Below are positions 33,383 through 42,068 of a stretch of 64,000 nt of DNA, piece after piece. The position numbers and the translations under genes were made by a program. Each line of letters begins with the position of its first letter. Positions within the stretch are counted from its first letter, which is position 1. The DNA lies in assembly GCF_003173615.1 (NCBI RefSeq), contig NZ_QGNA01000001.1, positions 1,426,001 to 1,490,000 of the forward strand, read 5' to 3'. This DNA is from Falsiroseomonas bella (GTDB taxonomy: Bacteria; Pseudomonadota; Alphaproteobacteria; Acetobacterales; Acetobacteraceae). The notes under the pieces were generated by a model. That model ran no database searches and was not told where the DNA came from. It saw nothing but the letters and a program-made list of their open reading frames with translations.

Positions 33383-34441
33383 TCACTGGCCCGTGCCGAT
33401 CAGGGAGCGGCGGGTCAGCATCCGGCTGACGCGGAAACGCGCCGCGTCGCCCTTCAGATGCGTGCGCGTGTCGGGATCGAGCCCGCCGGCCCGCGCCAGC
33501 CCATGCGCCAGCGCCTGCAGCGGGATCGCGGTGGCGAGCGGCGCGAGCGCCGGCGGGATGGCGGGCAGCGTCCACCGTCGTGTGGCCGTGGCCACGGGCG
33601 TCGCTTCGGTGTCCATCGCGAGGCAGCGCATGCCGAGTTCGGCCAGCGCCTCGCAGCTTTCCGTCGCGAGACGAGCGAGCGCTGGCTCGGCGGCGACGAC
33701 GACAATGAGGTCCGTCACCGGGGTCGCCCAGTACTGGCTATGGGCGAATTCCTCGAGATCGGCGGACCAGGCCGGCACGCCGGTGAGTTCCACCAGCTTC
33801 GCCGCGCCGTACCGCACCGTGCCGGCATCGGCGCCGGCCGAGAGCAGGCGCACGCCGCTCGGTACGGCTTCCGTCACTTCGAAGGCGATGGCGGCGCGGA
33901 TGGCCGGCAGCGCGGCGTGCAGCGCCTCCGCCGCCTCCGGTCGCCCGGCCGCGCCGGCTGCCAGCAGCATCAGCGCGGCGACCGTCGCCGTGTAGCTCGA
34001 CGTGCCGCAGAGGAAGGGCGCGATGTCGGCGATGTCGAGCGAGATGCGGGCACCGGCGACCTCGCCCAACCGCCCGCCCTTGCCGTTGACCAGCGCGAGC
34101 AGTCGCGCGCCCATCCCCGAAGCAGCCTCTGCGGCGGCAACGGTGCGATCCACATTGCCGGACATCGAGATGGCGATCACGCGATCCGCCGCCGCCAACC
34201 GACGCGCCGACAGCAGCAGGTCGAGCGCGCCGAGCGGGCGCCAGTCCAGGCCGAGCTCGCGCGCGAACTCCGCCGCCGCTTCGGCGGCAAAGGCCCCGTC
34301 GCCGCAGCCTGCCACGAACAGGCGCCCGCCCGCGCCTGGTGCGAGCGTCGCACCGGCGGCGAGGAACTCCGGCGCGCGGGCCAGCAGGCCCGCGATCACC
34401 TCAGGCTGGCGCGCCATGTCGGCGCGCATCGGTCCCTGCAT
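33383..34441 (-). CDS. SIS-domain protein (copy 2)
   Basis: From the ATG at 34441 the product has 352 residues. It carries a first SIS domain with FVAGCGDGAFAAEAAAEFA and AISMSGNVDRTVAAAEAASG (S-x-S-G-N in place of the usual S-S-G-T), and a second with SAGADAGTVRYGAAKLVELT. It resembles GlmS-type isomerases and FrlB-type deglycases; the divergent first motif suggests a different phosphosugar from copy 1. It starts two bases after the stop of the binding protein gene. Upstream in-frame codons to 34663 are antisense to that gene and not used. Confidence 0.86.
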   Translation of the reverse strand: MQGPMRADMARQPEVIAGLLARAPEFLAAGATLAPGAGGRLFVAGCGDGAFAAEAAAEFARELGLDWRPLGALDLLLSARRLAAADRVIAISMSGNVDRTVAAAEAASGMGARLLALVNGKGGRLGEVAGARISLDIADIAPFLCGTSSYTATVAALMLLAAGAAGRPEAAEALHAALPAIRAAIAFEVTEAVPSGVRLLSAGADAGTVRYGAAKLVELTGVPAWSADLEEFAHSQYWATPVTDLIVVVAAEPALARLATESCEALAELGMRCLAMDTEATPVATATRRWTLPAIPPALAPLATAIPLQALAHGLARAGGLDPDTRTHLKGDAARFRVSRMLTRRSLIGTGQ

Positions 34442-34443
34442 TG

Positions 34444-35478
34444 TCAGCTGAAGGTCCTGTCGAACTGTTCCAGGATGCGGCCGCGCACCGGAGCGATCTT
34501 GGACCAGTCCACGGACTGCAGCCGCGCAACCTCCGCCGGAGTCGAGGGCGTGTAGGGCTTCGCCGCGTCCGGCACCGCCACGCCGCGCACCGTTGGCCCG
34601 AAGAAGTAAGGCTCGTTCGCCGCGCGCTGCTGGTACTCGGGCGACAGGATCTCGTTCATCCACTCATGCACCAGCTCGGGATGCCGTGTGTTGGCGATCT
34701 CCGACATGAAGGAGAGCAGCGAAACCGGGCCGGGCGCGGGCTGGATGAAGCGGATCGGCAGCCCCCGCGCGGCCGCGCCGGCGACATCGTTGTTCCAGAT
34801 CGGCGCGACGCCGATCTCCTCGCGCTCGAGCAGCTGCAGCAGGGCGGTGGGCGAGCGGCCGACCACCGGGCGCAGCGCGGCCAGCCTCTCCCAGGCCGGC
34901 GCGAGGTTGTCCTCGGACCCGCCGAACACCTTGGCGATGATCGCCAGGACCGCGAGGCCGAGGTTGGAGGAGGCGCGCGGGATCGCGACCTTGCCGCGGT
35001 AGTCGGCGTGCCAGAGATCCTCCCAGGAGGTAGGCTCGCGCCGCACCACGCGAGTGTTCCAGGCGATGCCCACCAGCGAATAGCTCGCCGGCACGCCGAA
35101 GCCGCCGGACTTCGCCATGAACTCCGGCACGACATTGGCCGCATTCGGCACCTTCGCCGGATCGAGGCGCGTGATGTAGCCCTCGCGCTGGGCGATCAGG
35201 TGCGGCGGCTCGCCATTCGGCATGGCGTCGAAGGGCGAATGGCCCTGCGCGGCCTTGATCTGCGCGACGATGTCCTGCGCCTCGCTCGGCACCAGGCGGA
35301 TGCGCAGGCCGGGGTGGCGCGCCTCCATCCGGCGCGCGAGCCACTGGTGCGGCTCCTGCAGCTGGCCCGCGAAGGAGACGATGACGAGTTCGCGCGATTG
35401 CGCGCGCGCGACCTGCGGCGTGGCGAGCGCGGCCAGGGCGAGACCGCCGAGCGAGCGGCGGCCGAGAAGCGTGGTCAT
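34444..35478 (-). CDS. ABC transporter binding protein, polyamine/opine type (copy 2)
   Basis: The 344-residue periplasmic protein begins with a Tat- or Sec-like signal (RRSLGGLALAALATPQVARAQ). It belongs to the extracellular solute-binding family 1 used by spermidine/putrescine and opine systems: GHSPFDAMPNGEPPHLIAQR, SGGFGVPASYSLVGIAWNTR, APIWNNDVAG and a C-terminal SPEYQQRAANEPYFFGPT. It is about 60% identical by eye to the next protein, a tandem duplication. It docks with the permeases downstream. Confidence 0.92.
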   Translation of the reverse strand: MTTLLGRRSLGGLALAALATPQVARAQSRELVIVSFAGQLQEPHQWLARRMEARHPGLRIRLVPSEAQDIVAQIKAAQGHSPFDAMPNGEPPHLIAQREGYITRLDPAKVPNAANVVPEFMAKSGGFGVPASYSLVGIAWNTRVVRREPTSWEDLWHADYRGKVAIPRASSNLGLAVLAIIAKVFGGSEDNLAPAWERLAALRPVVGRSPTALLQLLEREEIGVAPIWNNDVAGAAARGLPIRFIQPAPGPVSLLSFMSEIANTRHPELVHEWMNEILSPEYQQRAANEPYFFGPTVRGVAVPDAAKPYTPSTPAEVARLQSVDWSKIAPVRGRILEQFDRTFS

Positions 35479-35500
35479 GTTCGGATGCCTCCTTGTTGGT

Positions 35501-36544
35501 TCAGCCGGCGAAGACGCGGTCGAATCGCTCGACCAGGCCGCCGCGCTGCGGCGCGATCGCGCCCCAGTCGATGGTCTGCAGGGCCAGCACCTCGGCCGGC
35601 GTCGAGGGGGTGTAGGGCCGCGCGGCCTCCGGCACCGTCACGCCGCGCACGGTCGGGCCGAAGAAATACGGCGCCCCGGCGGCGCGGGCCTGGTACTCGG
35701 CGGAAAGGATGCCATCGAGCCACTCGTTCACGAGGTCCGGATGCCGCGTCTGCGCGATGGCGGAGAAGAAGGAGAGGATCGCGATCGCGCCGGGCGCGGG
35801 CATCAGGAAGCGGATCGGCAGGCCCTTGTCGGCGGCCGAGGCCGTGTTGTTGTTCCAGAGCGGGGCGATCGCGATCTCCTCGCGTTCCAGCATCTGCGTC
35901 AGGATGGCCGGCGAGCGCGCGGCGCGCGGCTGCAGCTCGCGCAGCTTCTCCCAGCCCACGTCGAGGTTTCGCTCGCTGCCACCATGCGTCTTGGCGGCGA
36001 TGGCGAGCGTCGCCAGGCCGAGATTGGAGGAGGTGCGCGCGATGCCGACCTTGCCGCGGTACTCGGGTCGCCAGAGATCGGCCCAGCTGGTTGGCGCGTT
36101 GCGCACCATCTGGCTGTTGTAGGCGATGCCGACCAGCGAATAGGTCGCCGGCACGCCGAAGCCGCCGGATCGCGCGAGAAGATCGGGGAAGACGTTGCCC
36201 AGGTTGGCGAGCGCGGCGTCGCTGCGCCGTGCGATGTAGCCCTCGGTCATCGCCGTGATGTGCGGCGGCTCGTCGTTCGGCATGGCGTCGAAGGGCGAAT
36301 GGCCCTGCGCTGCCTTGATCTGCGCGACGATGTCCTGGCTGTCGGAGGGAACGAGCCGGATGCGCAGGCCGCGATGCCGGGCCTCCATCCGGTCGGCGAG
36401 CCAGCGATGCGGCTCGGAGAGGCGGCCGGGATAGGTGACGATCACCAGCTCGCGTGCGGCCTGGGCGTGGACGAGGCGGGAGACGGCGAGAAGGCCCGCG
36501 GCGGCGGCGCCGAGGCGGGCAAGCGAACGACGGGAGACGGACAT
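35501..36544 (-). CDS. ABC transporter binding protein, polyamine/opine type (copy 1)
   Basis: This 347-residue paralogue is the first gene of the operon. It has the signal SRRSLARLGAAAAGLLAVSR, then REGLVIVTYPGRLSEPHRW-like start segments, SGGFGVPATYSLVGIAYNSQ, IAPLWNNNTASAADKGLPIR and SAEYQARAAGAPYFFGPTVR. Alignment by eye shows the same landmarks as copy 2 in the same order, with many substitutions in the ligand-facing loops. Two receptors for one permease pair imply two related ligands. A divergent amidohydrolase gene faces it across 320 bases. Confidence 0.92.
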   Translation of the reverse strand: MSVSRRSLARLGAAAAGLLAVSRLVHAQAARELVIVTYPGRLSEPHRWLADRMEARHRGLRIRLVPSDSQDIVAQIKAAQGHSPFDAMPNDEPPHITAMTEGYIARRSDAALANLGNVFPDLLARSGGFGVPATYSLVGIAYNSQMVRNAPTSWADLWRPEYRGKVGIARTSSNLGLATLAIAAKTHGGSERNLDVGWEKLRELQPRAARSPAILTQMLEREEIAIAPLWNNNTASAADKGLPIRFLMPAPGAIAILSFFSAIAQTRHPDLVNEWLDGILSAEYQARAAGAPYFFGPTVRGVTVPEAARPYTPSTPAEVLALQTIDWGAIAPQRGGLVERFDRVFAG

Positions 36545-36864
36545 CGGAACCTCCTGCGGTGACGACGTGTCGGCGCCGCGCAGGCGCGCGGCATCGTCCG
36601 GGCCCGACGGCCCGGCAACGTCATCAGGCCGTTCGGCGGGAGGCGGCGATCAGTGCCACATAGGCACGGCAGGAACGGGACGGCGCGGACCAAGCGCGGG
36701 CACGGCGGCGCCGTCCGCTTGGCTTGCTCCGATTCAGGGTGAAACGCCCGCGCGTCATCCTGTCATTCTTGTCATCCCGTTTGCGCCGGCGCAAGCATGC
36801 GCCTGCCTCGCACGGCGCCGCCGGGCGCGCCCTTGCCTGCGAGGCGAGCAGGAGCGTGCCAACC
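36545..36864. promoter_or_regulatory. Divergent intergenic region between ABC operon and amidohydrolase
   Basis: These 320 bases separate divergent starts. I see no gene. The region from 36600 to 36700 is GC-rich with short inverted repeats (GGGCCCGACGGCCC at about 36600). Near 36758 a direct repeat TGTCATTCTTGTCATCC may mark a regulator or promoter site for the amidohydrolase. No copy of the ROK palindrome is present, so ROK control of this promoter is not supported by an exact site. Confidence 0.45.
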
Positions 36865-38427
36865 ATGCCCGGAACGACGGCAGACGAGCCGGTCTCTCTC
36901 ATCCTGCGCGGTGCGGCGCTGCTGGAAAGCTTCGGGCCGGACGACTCGCCCATCCTGCACCGCGACGCCGGGCTCGCCGTCGCGGCAGGGCGTGTCGCCG
37001 CCATCGCGCCCTTCGTCGAGCTCGCCGCCCGGCATCCCGGCGCGCAGGTGGTCGGCGACGCCGACACGGTCGTCATCCCGGGTCTCGTCAACGCGCATCA
37101 CCATGTCGGGCTGACGCCGCTGCAACTCGGCTCGCCGGATCATCCGCTGGAGCTGTGGTTCGCGAGCCGGCTGGCGCTGCGCGACGTGGATCTGCGCCTC
37201 GACACGCTGTTCTCCGCCTTCGAGATGATCGCCTCCGGCGTCACCACCGTGCAGCACCTGCACAGTCGCGCGCCGGGCGGGCCGGAGCGGATCCTGGCGG
37301 CGGCGCAGGGCGTGATCGGCGCGTATCGCGAGGTGGGCATGCGCGCCTCCTACTCCATGGCGCTGCGCGACCAGAACCGGCTGGTGTACGAGGATGACGC
37401 CGCCTTCACCGCGCGCCTGCCGGAGGCGCTGCAACCCGCGATGCGCGACTATTTCGCGCGCTTCACCCTGCCGCTGTCCGAGCAGGTGGCGCTGTTCGAG
37501 GACATCCGCGCGCTGGCCGCGGGCGATCCGCGCATCGCCGTGCAGGTCGCGCCGGCGAACCTGCACTGGCTTTCGGATGCGGCGCTGGGCGCGGCGGCGG
37601 AGCTGTCGGCGAAGCACGACCTGCCGATGCACATGCACCTGCTGGAGACGCCCTACCAGAAAGCCTATGCGAAGCGGCGGACGGGTGGATCGGCGCTGGC
37701 CTTCCTGCATCGGCTCGGCCTGACGGGACCGCGGCTCACGATCGGCCACGGCGTCTGGATGACGGAGGCCGACATCGAGCTCTGCGCGCATGCGGGCACG
37801 CGCATCTGCCACAACTGCTCCTCCAACCTGCGCCTGAAATCCGGGACCGCGCCGGTGAACCGCTTCCTCGCGGCGGGGATCCCCGTTGCGCTCGGCATGG
37901 ACGAGGCCGGCATCAACGACGACCGCGACATGCTGCAGGAGATGCGCCTGGCCCTACGTATGCACCGCGAGCCCGGGATCCACGCGCCGCATCCCTCGCC
38001 GGCGCAGGTGCTGCGCATGGCGACCGAGCACGGCGCCGGCACCACGCCCTTCGGTGCGACGATCGGGCGGCTTTCCGTCGGCTGCCATGCCGATGCCGTG
38101 CTGTTCGACTGGCCGCGCGTGACGCGGCCCTGGCAGAGCCCCGACATCCCGCTGGTCGATGTGCTGGTGCAGCGGGCGAAGACGGATGCGGTGAAGACCG
38201 TGCTGGTGGGCGGCGAGGTGGTGTATCGCGACGGCCGGTTCACGCGCGTGGATCGTGACGCCGTGCTCGCCGAGATCGCCGCGCGGATGGCCCGTCCGCT
38301 GACGGCGGAGGAGGAGGCGCGGCGGGACCTGGCACGCGCGGTCTTCCCGCATGTCAGCGCCTTCTACGACGGATGGCTGGACGGGCTCGGCGACGATCCG
38401 CACTACCGGCCGAGCGGGCGACGCTAA
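36865..38427 (+). CDS. Amidohydrolase-superfamily metal-dependent hydrolase or deaminase
   Basis: From the ATG at 36865 the product has 520 residues. It carries metal-binding HxH in NAHHHVGLTPLQLG, LHSRAP and QVAPANLHWLS segments, the second pair in HMHLLETPYQKAYAKR, a His in IGHGVWMTEADIEL and the Asp in GMDEAGINDD, as in the AtzA/TrzN and SsnA branch. It hydrolyses a C-N bond on a ring or amide. It is divergent from the ABC operon and overlaps the convergent deacetylase gene by four bases; it may act on a substrate related to the neighbouring cluster, which is inference. Confidence 0.9.
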   Translation: MPGTTADEPVSLILRGAALLESFGPDDSPILHRDAGLAVAAGRVAAIAPFVELAARHPGAQVVGDADTVVIPGLVNAHHHVGLTPLQLGSPDHPLELWFASRLALRDVDLRLDTLFSAFEMIASGVTTVQHLHSRAPGGPERILAAAQGVIGAYREVGMRASYSMALRDQNRLVYEDDAAFTARLPEALQPAMRDYFARFTLPLSEQVALFEDIRALAAGDPRIAVQVAPANLHWLSDAALGAAAELSAKHDLPMHMHLLETPYQKAYAKRRTGGSALAFLHRLGLTGPRLTIGHGVWMTEADIELCAHAGTRICHNCSSNLRLKSGTAPVNRFLAAGIPVALGMDEAGINDDRDMLQEMRLALRMHREPGIHAPHPSPAQVLRMATEHGAGTTPFGATIGRLSVGCHADAVLFDWPRVTRPWQSPDIPLVDVLVQRAKTDAVKTVLVGGEVVYRDGRFTRVDRDAVLAEIAARMARPLTAEEEARRDLARAVFPHVSAFYDGWLDGLGDDPHYRPSGRR

Positions 38428-39311
38428 CCCCCCGCGGCGATCCAGGCGCGCGCGATCTCGTCGCGCCGCGCCACCCAGATGCGGTCGCCGAGCGCGGCGA
38501 GCTTTTCGAGCACGCCCTCGAAGGCGGGGAAGCGGCCAGGGCGCCCGGCGATGCGGAGGTGGTAGCCGATGTTGAGCAGCCGCGGCTTGCCGCGCTCCGC
38601 CTCGGCCAGCAGCGTGGCCAGCGCGTCCTCGACATACTCCACCATCTCCCGCGCGCGGACGAAGCCGTTCGGGTGGAAGAACTTCATGTCGTTGCTGTCC
38701 AGCGCATAGGGCAGCACGACCAGGCCGCGATGTGCCCGGTCGCGATAGGGCAGGTCGTCGTCGAAGGCGTTGGATGTGTAGAGGAAGCCGCGTTCCTCCA
38801 GCAGCGCGCGCGTCCAGGCGCTCTCGCTGCCGCGGCAGAAGAAGCCGGCGGGCCGCACGCCGCAGGCCGCGTCGATCGCGTCGATGCAGCGATCGAGATC
38901 GTGCGCTTCCTCCGCCCGGTCGCGGTAGTCGGCATGCGGGCGCCAGCGCCAGCCATGCACGGCGGCCTCATGCCCGCGCGCCACCACCTCGCGCGCCTGC
39001 CGGGGCGCGCGCTCCACGGCGCGGCCGCACATCAGGAAGGTCGCGCGGATGCGGTGCCGGTCGAGCGCGTCCAGCATGCGCCAGAGCCCGGCGCGCATGC
39101 CATAGGCGAAGATCTGCTCCTGCCCGAGGTCGCGCACGCCGGGCTCGACGACGCTGATCACCTCGCCGATTCGCTCGCTCTGTGGGTCGCCGTCTCCAAC
39201 CTGCTGCTCGGCGCCTTCCTCGAAGTTCACCACGACCGAGACGGCAAGCCGGGCGCCGTTCGGCCAGGCGATGTCAGGGTCCGACCCTCCGCGACCGACG
39301 AGATCGCGCAT
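38424..39311 (-). CDS. Polysaccharide deacetylase-family protein (PuuE/allantoinase-like)
   Basis: The 295-residue protein carries the NodB homology of the PuuE type: VVNFEEGAEQQVGDGDPQSE, ATFLMCGRAVE, a HGWRWRPHADY metal-binding stretch, and GFFCRGSESAWTRALLEERG. PuuE-like enzymes act on allantoin or related cyclic amides and on N-acetyl groups. Length and motifs fit an intact enzyme; no signal peptide is seen, so the protein is likely cytoplasmic. The neighbouring amidohydrolase also cleaves C-N bonds, which suggests but does not prove a shared purine-like or glycated-amine route. Confidence 0.85.
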   Translation of the reverse strand: MRDLVGRGGSDPDIAWPNGARLAVSVVVNFEEGAEQQVGDGDPQSERIGEVISVVEPGVRDLGQEQIFAYGMRAGLWRMLDALDRHRIRATFLMCGRAVERAPRQAREVVARGHEAAVHGWRWRPHADYRDRAEEAHDLDRCIDAIDAACGVRPAGFFCRGSESAWTRALLEERGFLYTSNAFDDDLPYRDRAHRGLVVLPYALDSNDMKFFHPNGFVRAREMVEYVEDALATLLAEAERGKPRLLNIGYHLRIAGRPGRFPAFEGVLEKLAALGDRIWVARRDEIARAWIAAGG

Positions 39312-39386
39312 GATGCCTCCTGCTGCTGGCCGGCGTGCTGTAGCGCGCAGCGTGCAGGGCCGGAAGTGGCGGCGGCACCGGTCGCG

Positions 39387-40268
39387 TCAGGCGGTGCCGG
39401 CCATCTCCTTGAAATGCGCCATCATCCGGTCGGCATCCGCCTCCAGCCCGGTGAAGAGGCGGAACGCGCCCACGGCCTGGAAGACGGCCATGCCGCTGCC
39501 GTCGAGCGTGCGGCACCCGATCCGGCGCGCGGCGCGCAGCAGCTCGGTCTCCATGGGGAAATAGATGATCTCGGCCACCCAGAGCGAGGGGCGCAGCAGG
39601 CCGGGATCCAACGGCATGCCGGGCAACTTCGCCATCCCGACGGGCGTGCAGTTCACCAGCCCGTCCGCGGCGGCCAGGCTGGCGCCGAGGTCGGCCGCGG
39701 CCTCTGCGCGGCCGGCGCCGAAGCGCGTGCAGAGGCTGGCAGCCAAGGCTTCCGCGCGCGAAGCCTCCACGTCGTGCAGGCTGAGCCGGGCGATGCCCGC
39801 GCCGAGTAGCGCGTGGGCGACCGCGGCGCCGGCGCCGCCGGCGCCGAGCTGCACCACCGCACCGCGCGCCGCGTCCGGCAATCCACGACGGAAGCCCTCC
39901 GCGAAGCCCGAGCAATCGGTGTTGTGCCCGATCCTGCGGCCCTCTCGCAGAACCACCGTGTTCACCGCCCCGAGCGCCTCCGCATCACGGGACAGCTCGT
40001 GCAGCAACGGGATCACGGCCTGCTTGCAGGGATAGGTGATGTTGAGCCCCGCGAAGCCCATCCATTCCGCGGCGGTCAGCAGCGCGTCGAGCGAGTCCGG
40101 CCCCAGGCGGAGCCGGTCGAGATCGATCAGCCGGTAGACCAGGCGCAGCCCCTGAACCTCGCCCTCGCGTTCGTGCATGGCAGGCGTCAGGGAGGCCTGG
40201 ATGCCGCTGCCGATCAGCCCGAGCAGTACGGAGCGCTGCCGCTGGGCACGCATCGCGCGCTGCACCAT
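39387..40268 (-). CDS. Quinate/shikimate dehydrogenase-type enzyme
   Basis: The 293-residue product has a shikimate dehydrogenase fold but matches the Corynebacterium quinate/shikimate dehydrogenase (QsuD) pattern better than biosynthetic AroE: SLTPAMHEREG replaces the usual S-x-S-P start, followed by GFAGLNITYPCKQAVIPLL, LGAVNTVVLREG, GHNTDCSGFAEGFRRGLPD, an NAD-binding LGAGGAGAAVAHALLG and METELLRAARRIGCRTLDG. It would interconvert quinate or shikimate with the dehydro forms. It starts five bases after aroQ-like stop, in a TRAP-led operon, so a catabolic role is likely. Confidence 0.88.
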   Translation of the reverse strand: MVQRAMRAQRQRSVLLGLIGSGIQASLTPAMHEREGEVQGLRLVYRLIDLDRLRLGPDSLDALLTAAEWMGFAGLNITYPCKQAVIPLLHELSRDAEALGAVNTVVLREGRRIGHNTDCSGFAEGFRRGLPDAARGAVVQLGAGGAGAAVAHALLGAGIARLSLHDVEASRAEALAASLCTRFGAGRAEAAADLGASLAAADGLVNCTPVGMAKLPGMPLDPGLLRPSLWVAEIIYFPMETELLRAARRIGCRTLDGSGMAVFQAVGAFRLFTGLEADADRMMAHFKEMAGTA

Positions 40269-40273
40269 TCCGC

Positions 40274-40723
40274 TCAGCCCGCCGCCGCGTCGTCGAGTAT
40301 CTCGCGCAGCGCGCGGATCGCAGTCGGGTAGCCGCGTGCGCCGAGCCCCGCGATGACCGCGGTGGCGACCGGAGAGACGAGCGAGCGATGATAGATCGGC
40401 TCCCGTCGGTGGATGTTGGAGATATGCAGCTCGATCACCGGGCCCTTGAACATCTTGAGCGCGTCGAGCAGCGGGATGGAGCTGAAGGTCAGGCCGGCCG
40501 GGTTGATGACGATGCCCGCGACCTCCTGGTCGGTCGCCTCGTGGATCCACTCGACCAGCTGGCCTTCGTAGTTGGTCTGGCGGAACACGATCGTGTCGTC
40601 GCCGGCCGCATGTCGGCACATCGCCTCGATTTCGACCAAGGTCGTGCGGCCGTAGATCTCGGGCTCGCGCTTGCCGAGGCGATTGAGGTTGGGGCCGTTC
40701 AGCATATGGATGGCTCGGGTCAT
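40274..40723 (-). CDS. AroQ-like (type II 3-dehydroquinate dehydratase) protein with altered active site
   Basis: The 149-residue protein fits type II dehydroquinase in size and order: LNGPNLNRLGKREPEIYG with Arg19 and Tyr24, NYEGQLVEWIHEA, IELHISNIHRREP with Glu98 and His100, and SPVATAVIAGLGARGY. The conserved N-P-x-A-Y-T-H-T-S stretch reads NPAGLTFSS, so the active-site histidine position (residue 80) is Phe. It may have changed activity or substrate. It is translated just before the quinate-type dehydrogenase and just after the TRAP permease, suggesting uptake and breakdown of a quinate-like compound. Confidence 0.85.
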   Translation of the reverse strand: MTRAIHMLNGPNLNRLGKREPEIYGRTTLVEIEAMCRHAAGDDTIVFRQTNYEGQLVEWIHEATDQEVAGIVINPAGLTFSSIPLLDALKMFKGPVIELHISNIHRREPIYHRSLVSPVATAVIAGLGARGYPTAIRALREILDDAAAG

Positions 40724-40766
40724 GAGGCTACCTCGTCGGCATGCGGGCGAAGGCGGGGGGCGGCCG

Positions 40767-42068
40767 TCAGCCCTGGTAGCCGAGCTGCCGCGGCAGCCAG
40801 AGCACCAGCTCCGGCACGAAAGTGATCAGCATCAGCGCGGCGAGCAGGGCGGCGATGAAGGGCAGCGTGTCGCGCACCACGGCGCCGAGCGTGCTGTCGG
40901 ACAGCTTGGCGACGATGAACAGCAGCAGGCCGTAGGGCGGCGTGATGAGACCGATCATCAGGTTCACCACCACGACGACGCCGAAATGCACCATGTCCAC
41001 GCCCAGCGCCTGCGCGGTCGGGATCAGCACCGGCACCACGACCAGCAGGATCGTGCTGCCTTCCAGCAGGCAGCCCAGCACCAGCAGCAGAAGGTTCACC
41101 GCCAGCAGGAACTGCCAGTCCGCCATCTCCCATCCCGCTAGCAGGTTGCGCACCGCGGCGGGGATGTTCTCGCTCGCGATCACGTAGTTGAAGGCCAGCG
41201 CGCCGGCGATCAGCATGCCGATCGCGGCGGTGGATCGCGCGCTGCCCAGCACCGTTCGATACACCTCGCGCGCCGAGATGCTGCGATACAGCAGGGTCGA
41301 GACGAGGAAGGCATAGGCGGCGGCGACGGCGGCCGCCTCGGTCGGCGTCATCACCCCGCCATAGATGCCGCCCAGCAGGATCGCCGGCATCAGCAGCGCC
41401 GGAAGGGCTTCCCAGGTCAGGCGCGGCAGTTCGCGCAGCGGCACGCGCTCGGCCACCGGGAAGCCGTGCCGGTGCGCCATCCAGCTGTTGATGCCCATCA
41501 TCGCCAACGCCATCAGCAGGCCTGGCACGACGCCGCCGAGGAACAGGTAGCCGATCGAGGAATCCGAGATCAGCGCGTAGAGCACCATGGGGATGGATGG
41601 CGGGATGATCGGGCCGATCACCGCCGTCGCCGCGGTGATCGCGCCGGCATAGCTCGCCGGATAGGCGCCGCCGCGCTTCATCATGTCGATCAGGATCTTG
41701 CCGCTGCCCGCGGCGTCCGCGATGGCGGAGCCCGACATGCCGGCGAAGATCACGCTCTGCACCACGTTCACATGGCCGAGGCCGCCGCGGAAACGGCCGA
41801 CGAGCAGGTTGCAGAAGCGCAGCAGACGGTCGGTCATGGTGCCGGCGTTCATCAGACCCGCGGAGAAGATGAACAGCGGAACGGCCAGCAGGATGTAGCT
41901 GCCGTTCAGCCCGTTCAGCAGCTGCTCCGCCGCGATGGACATGTCCTGCCCCGAGGCGGCGAGGTAGATGATCGAGCCGGTGATCATGGACAGGCCGATC
42001 GGCAGGCCGAGCAGCGACAGGCCGATGATCGCCATCAGGGCGAGCGCGAAGGGGCTGTCGAGGCTCAC
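40767..42068 (-). CDS. dctM: TRAP transporter large permease (DctM-like)
   Basis: The 433-residue inner-membrane protein has twelve or so hydrophobic segments and the DctM pattern: GLPIGLSMITGSIIYL at the N-terminus, GMSGSAIADAAGSGKILIDM, IIPPSIPMVLYAL and LITPPYGLLLFIVAKLSD. It is the Na+-driven substrate channel. Its GTG at 42068 overlaps the stop of the small permease (GTGA). The longer frame upstream is antisense to dctQ and dctP. Confidence 0.94.
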   Translation of the reverse strand: MSLDSPFALALMAIIGLSLLGLPIGLSMITGSIIYLAASGQDMSIAAEQLLNGLNGSYILLAVPLFIFSAGLMNAGTMTDRLLRFCNLLVGRFRGGLGHVNVVQSVIFAGMSGSAIADAAGSGKILIDMMKRGGAYPASYAGAITAATAVIGPIIPPSIPMVLYALISDSSIGYLFLGGVVPGLLMALAMMGINSWMAHRHGFPVAERVPLRELPRLTWEALPALLMPAILLGGIYGGVMTPTEAAAVAAAYAFLVSTLLYRSISAREVYRTVLGSARSTAAIGMLIAGALAFNYVIASENIPAAVRNLLAGWEMADWQFLLAVNLLLLVLGCLLEGSTILLVVVPVLIPTAQALGVDMVHFGVVVVVNLMIGLITPPYGLLLFIVAKLSDSTLGAVVRDTLPFIAALLAALMLITFVPELVLWLPRQLGYQG

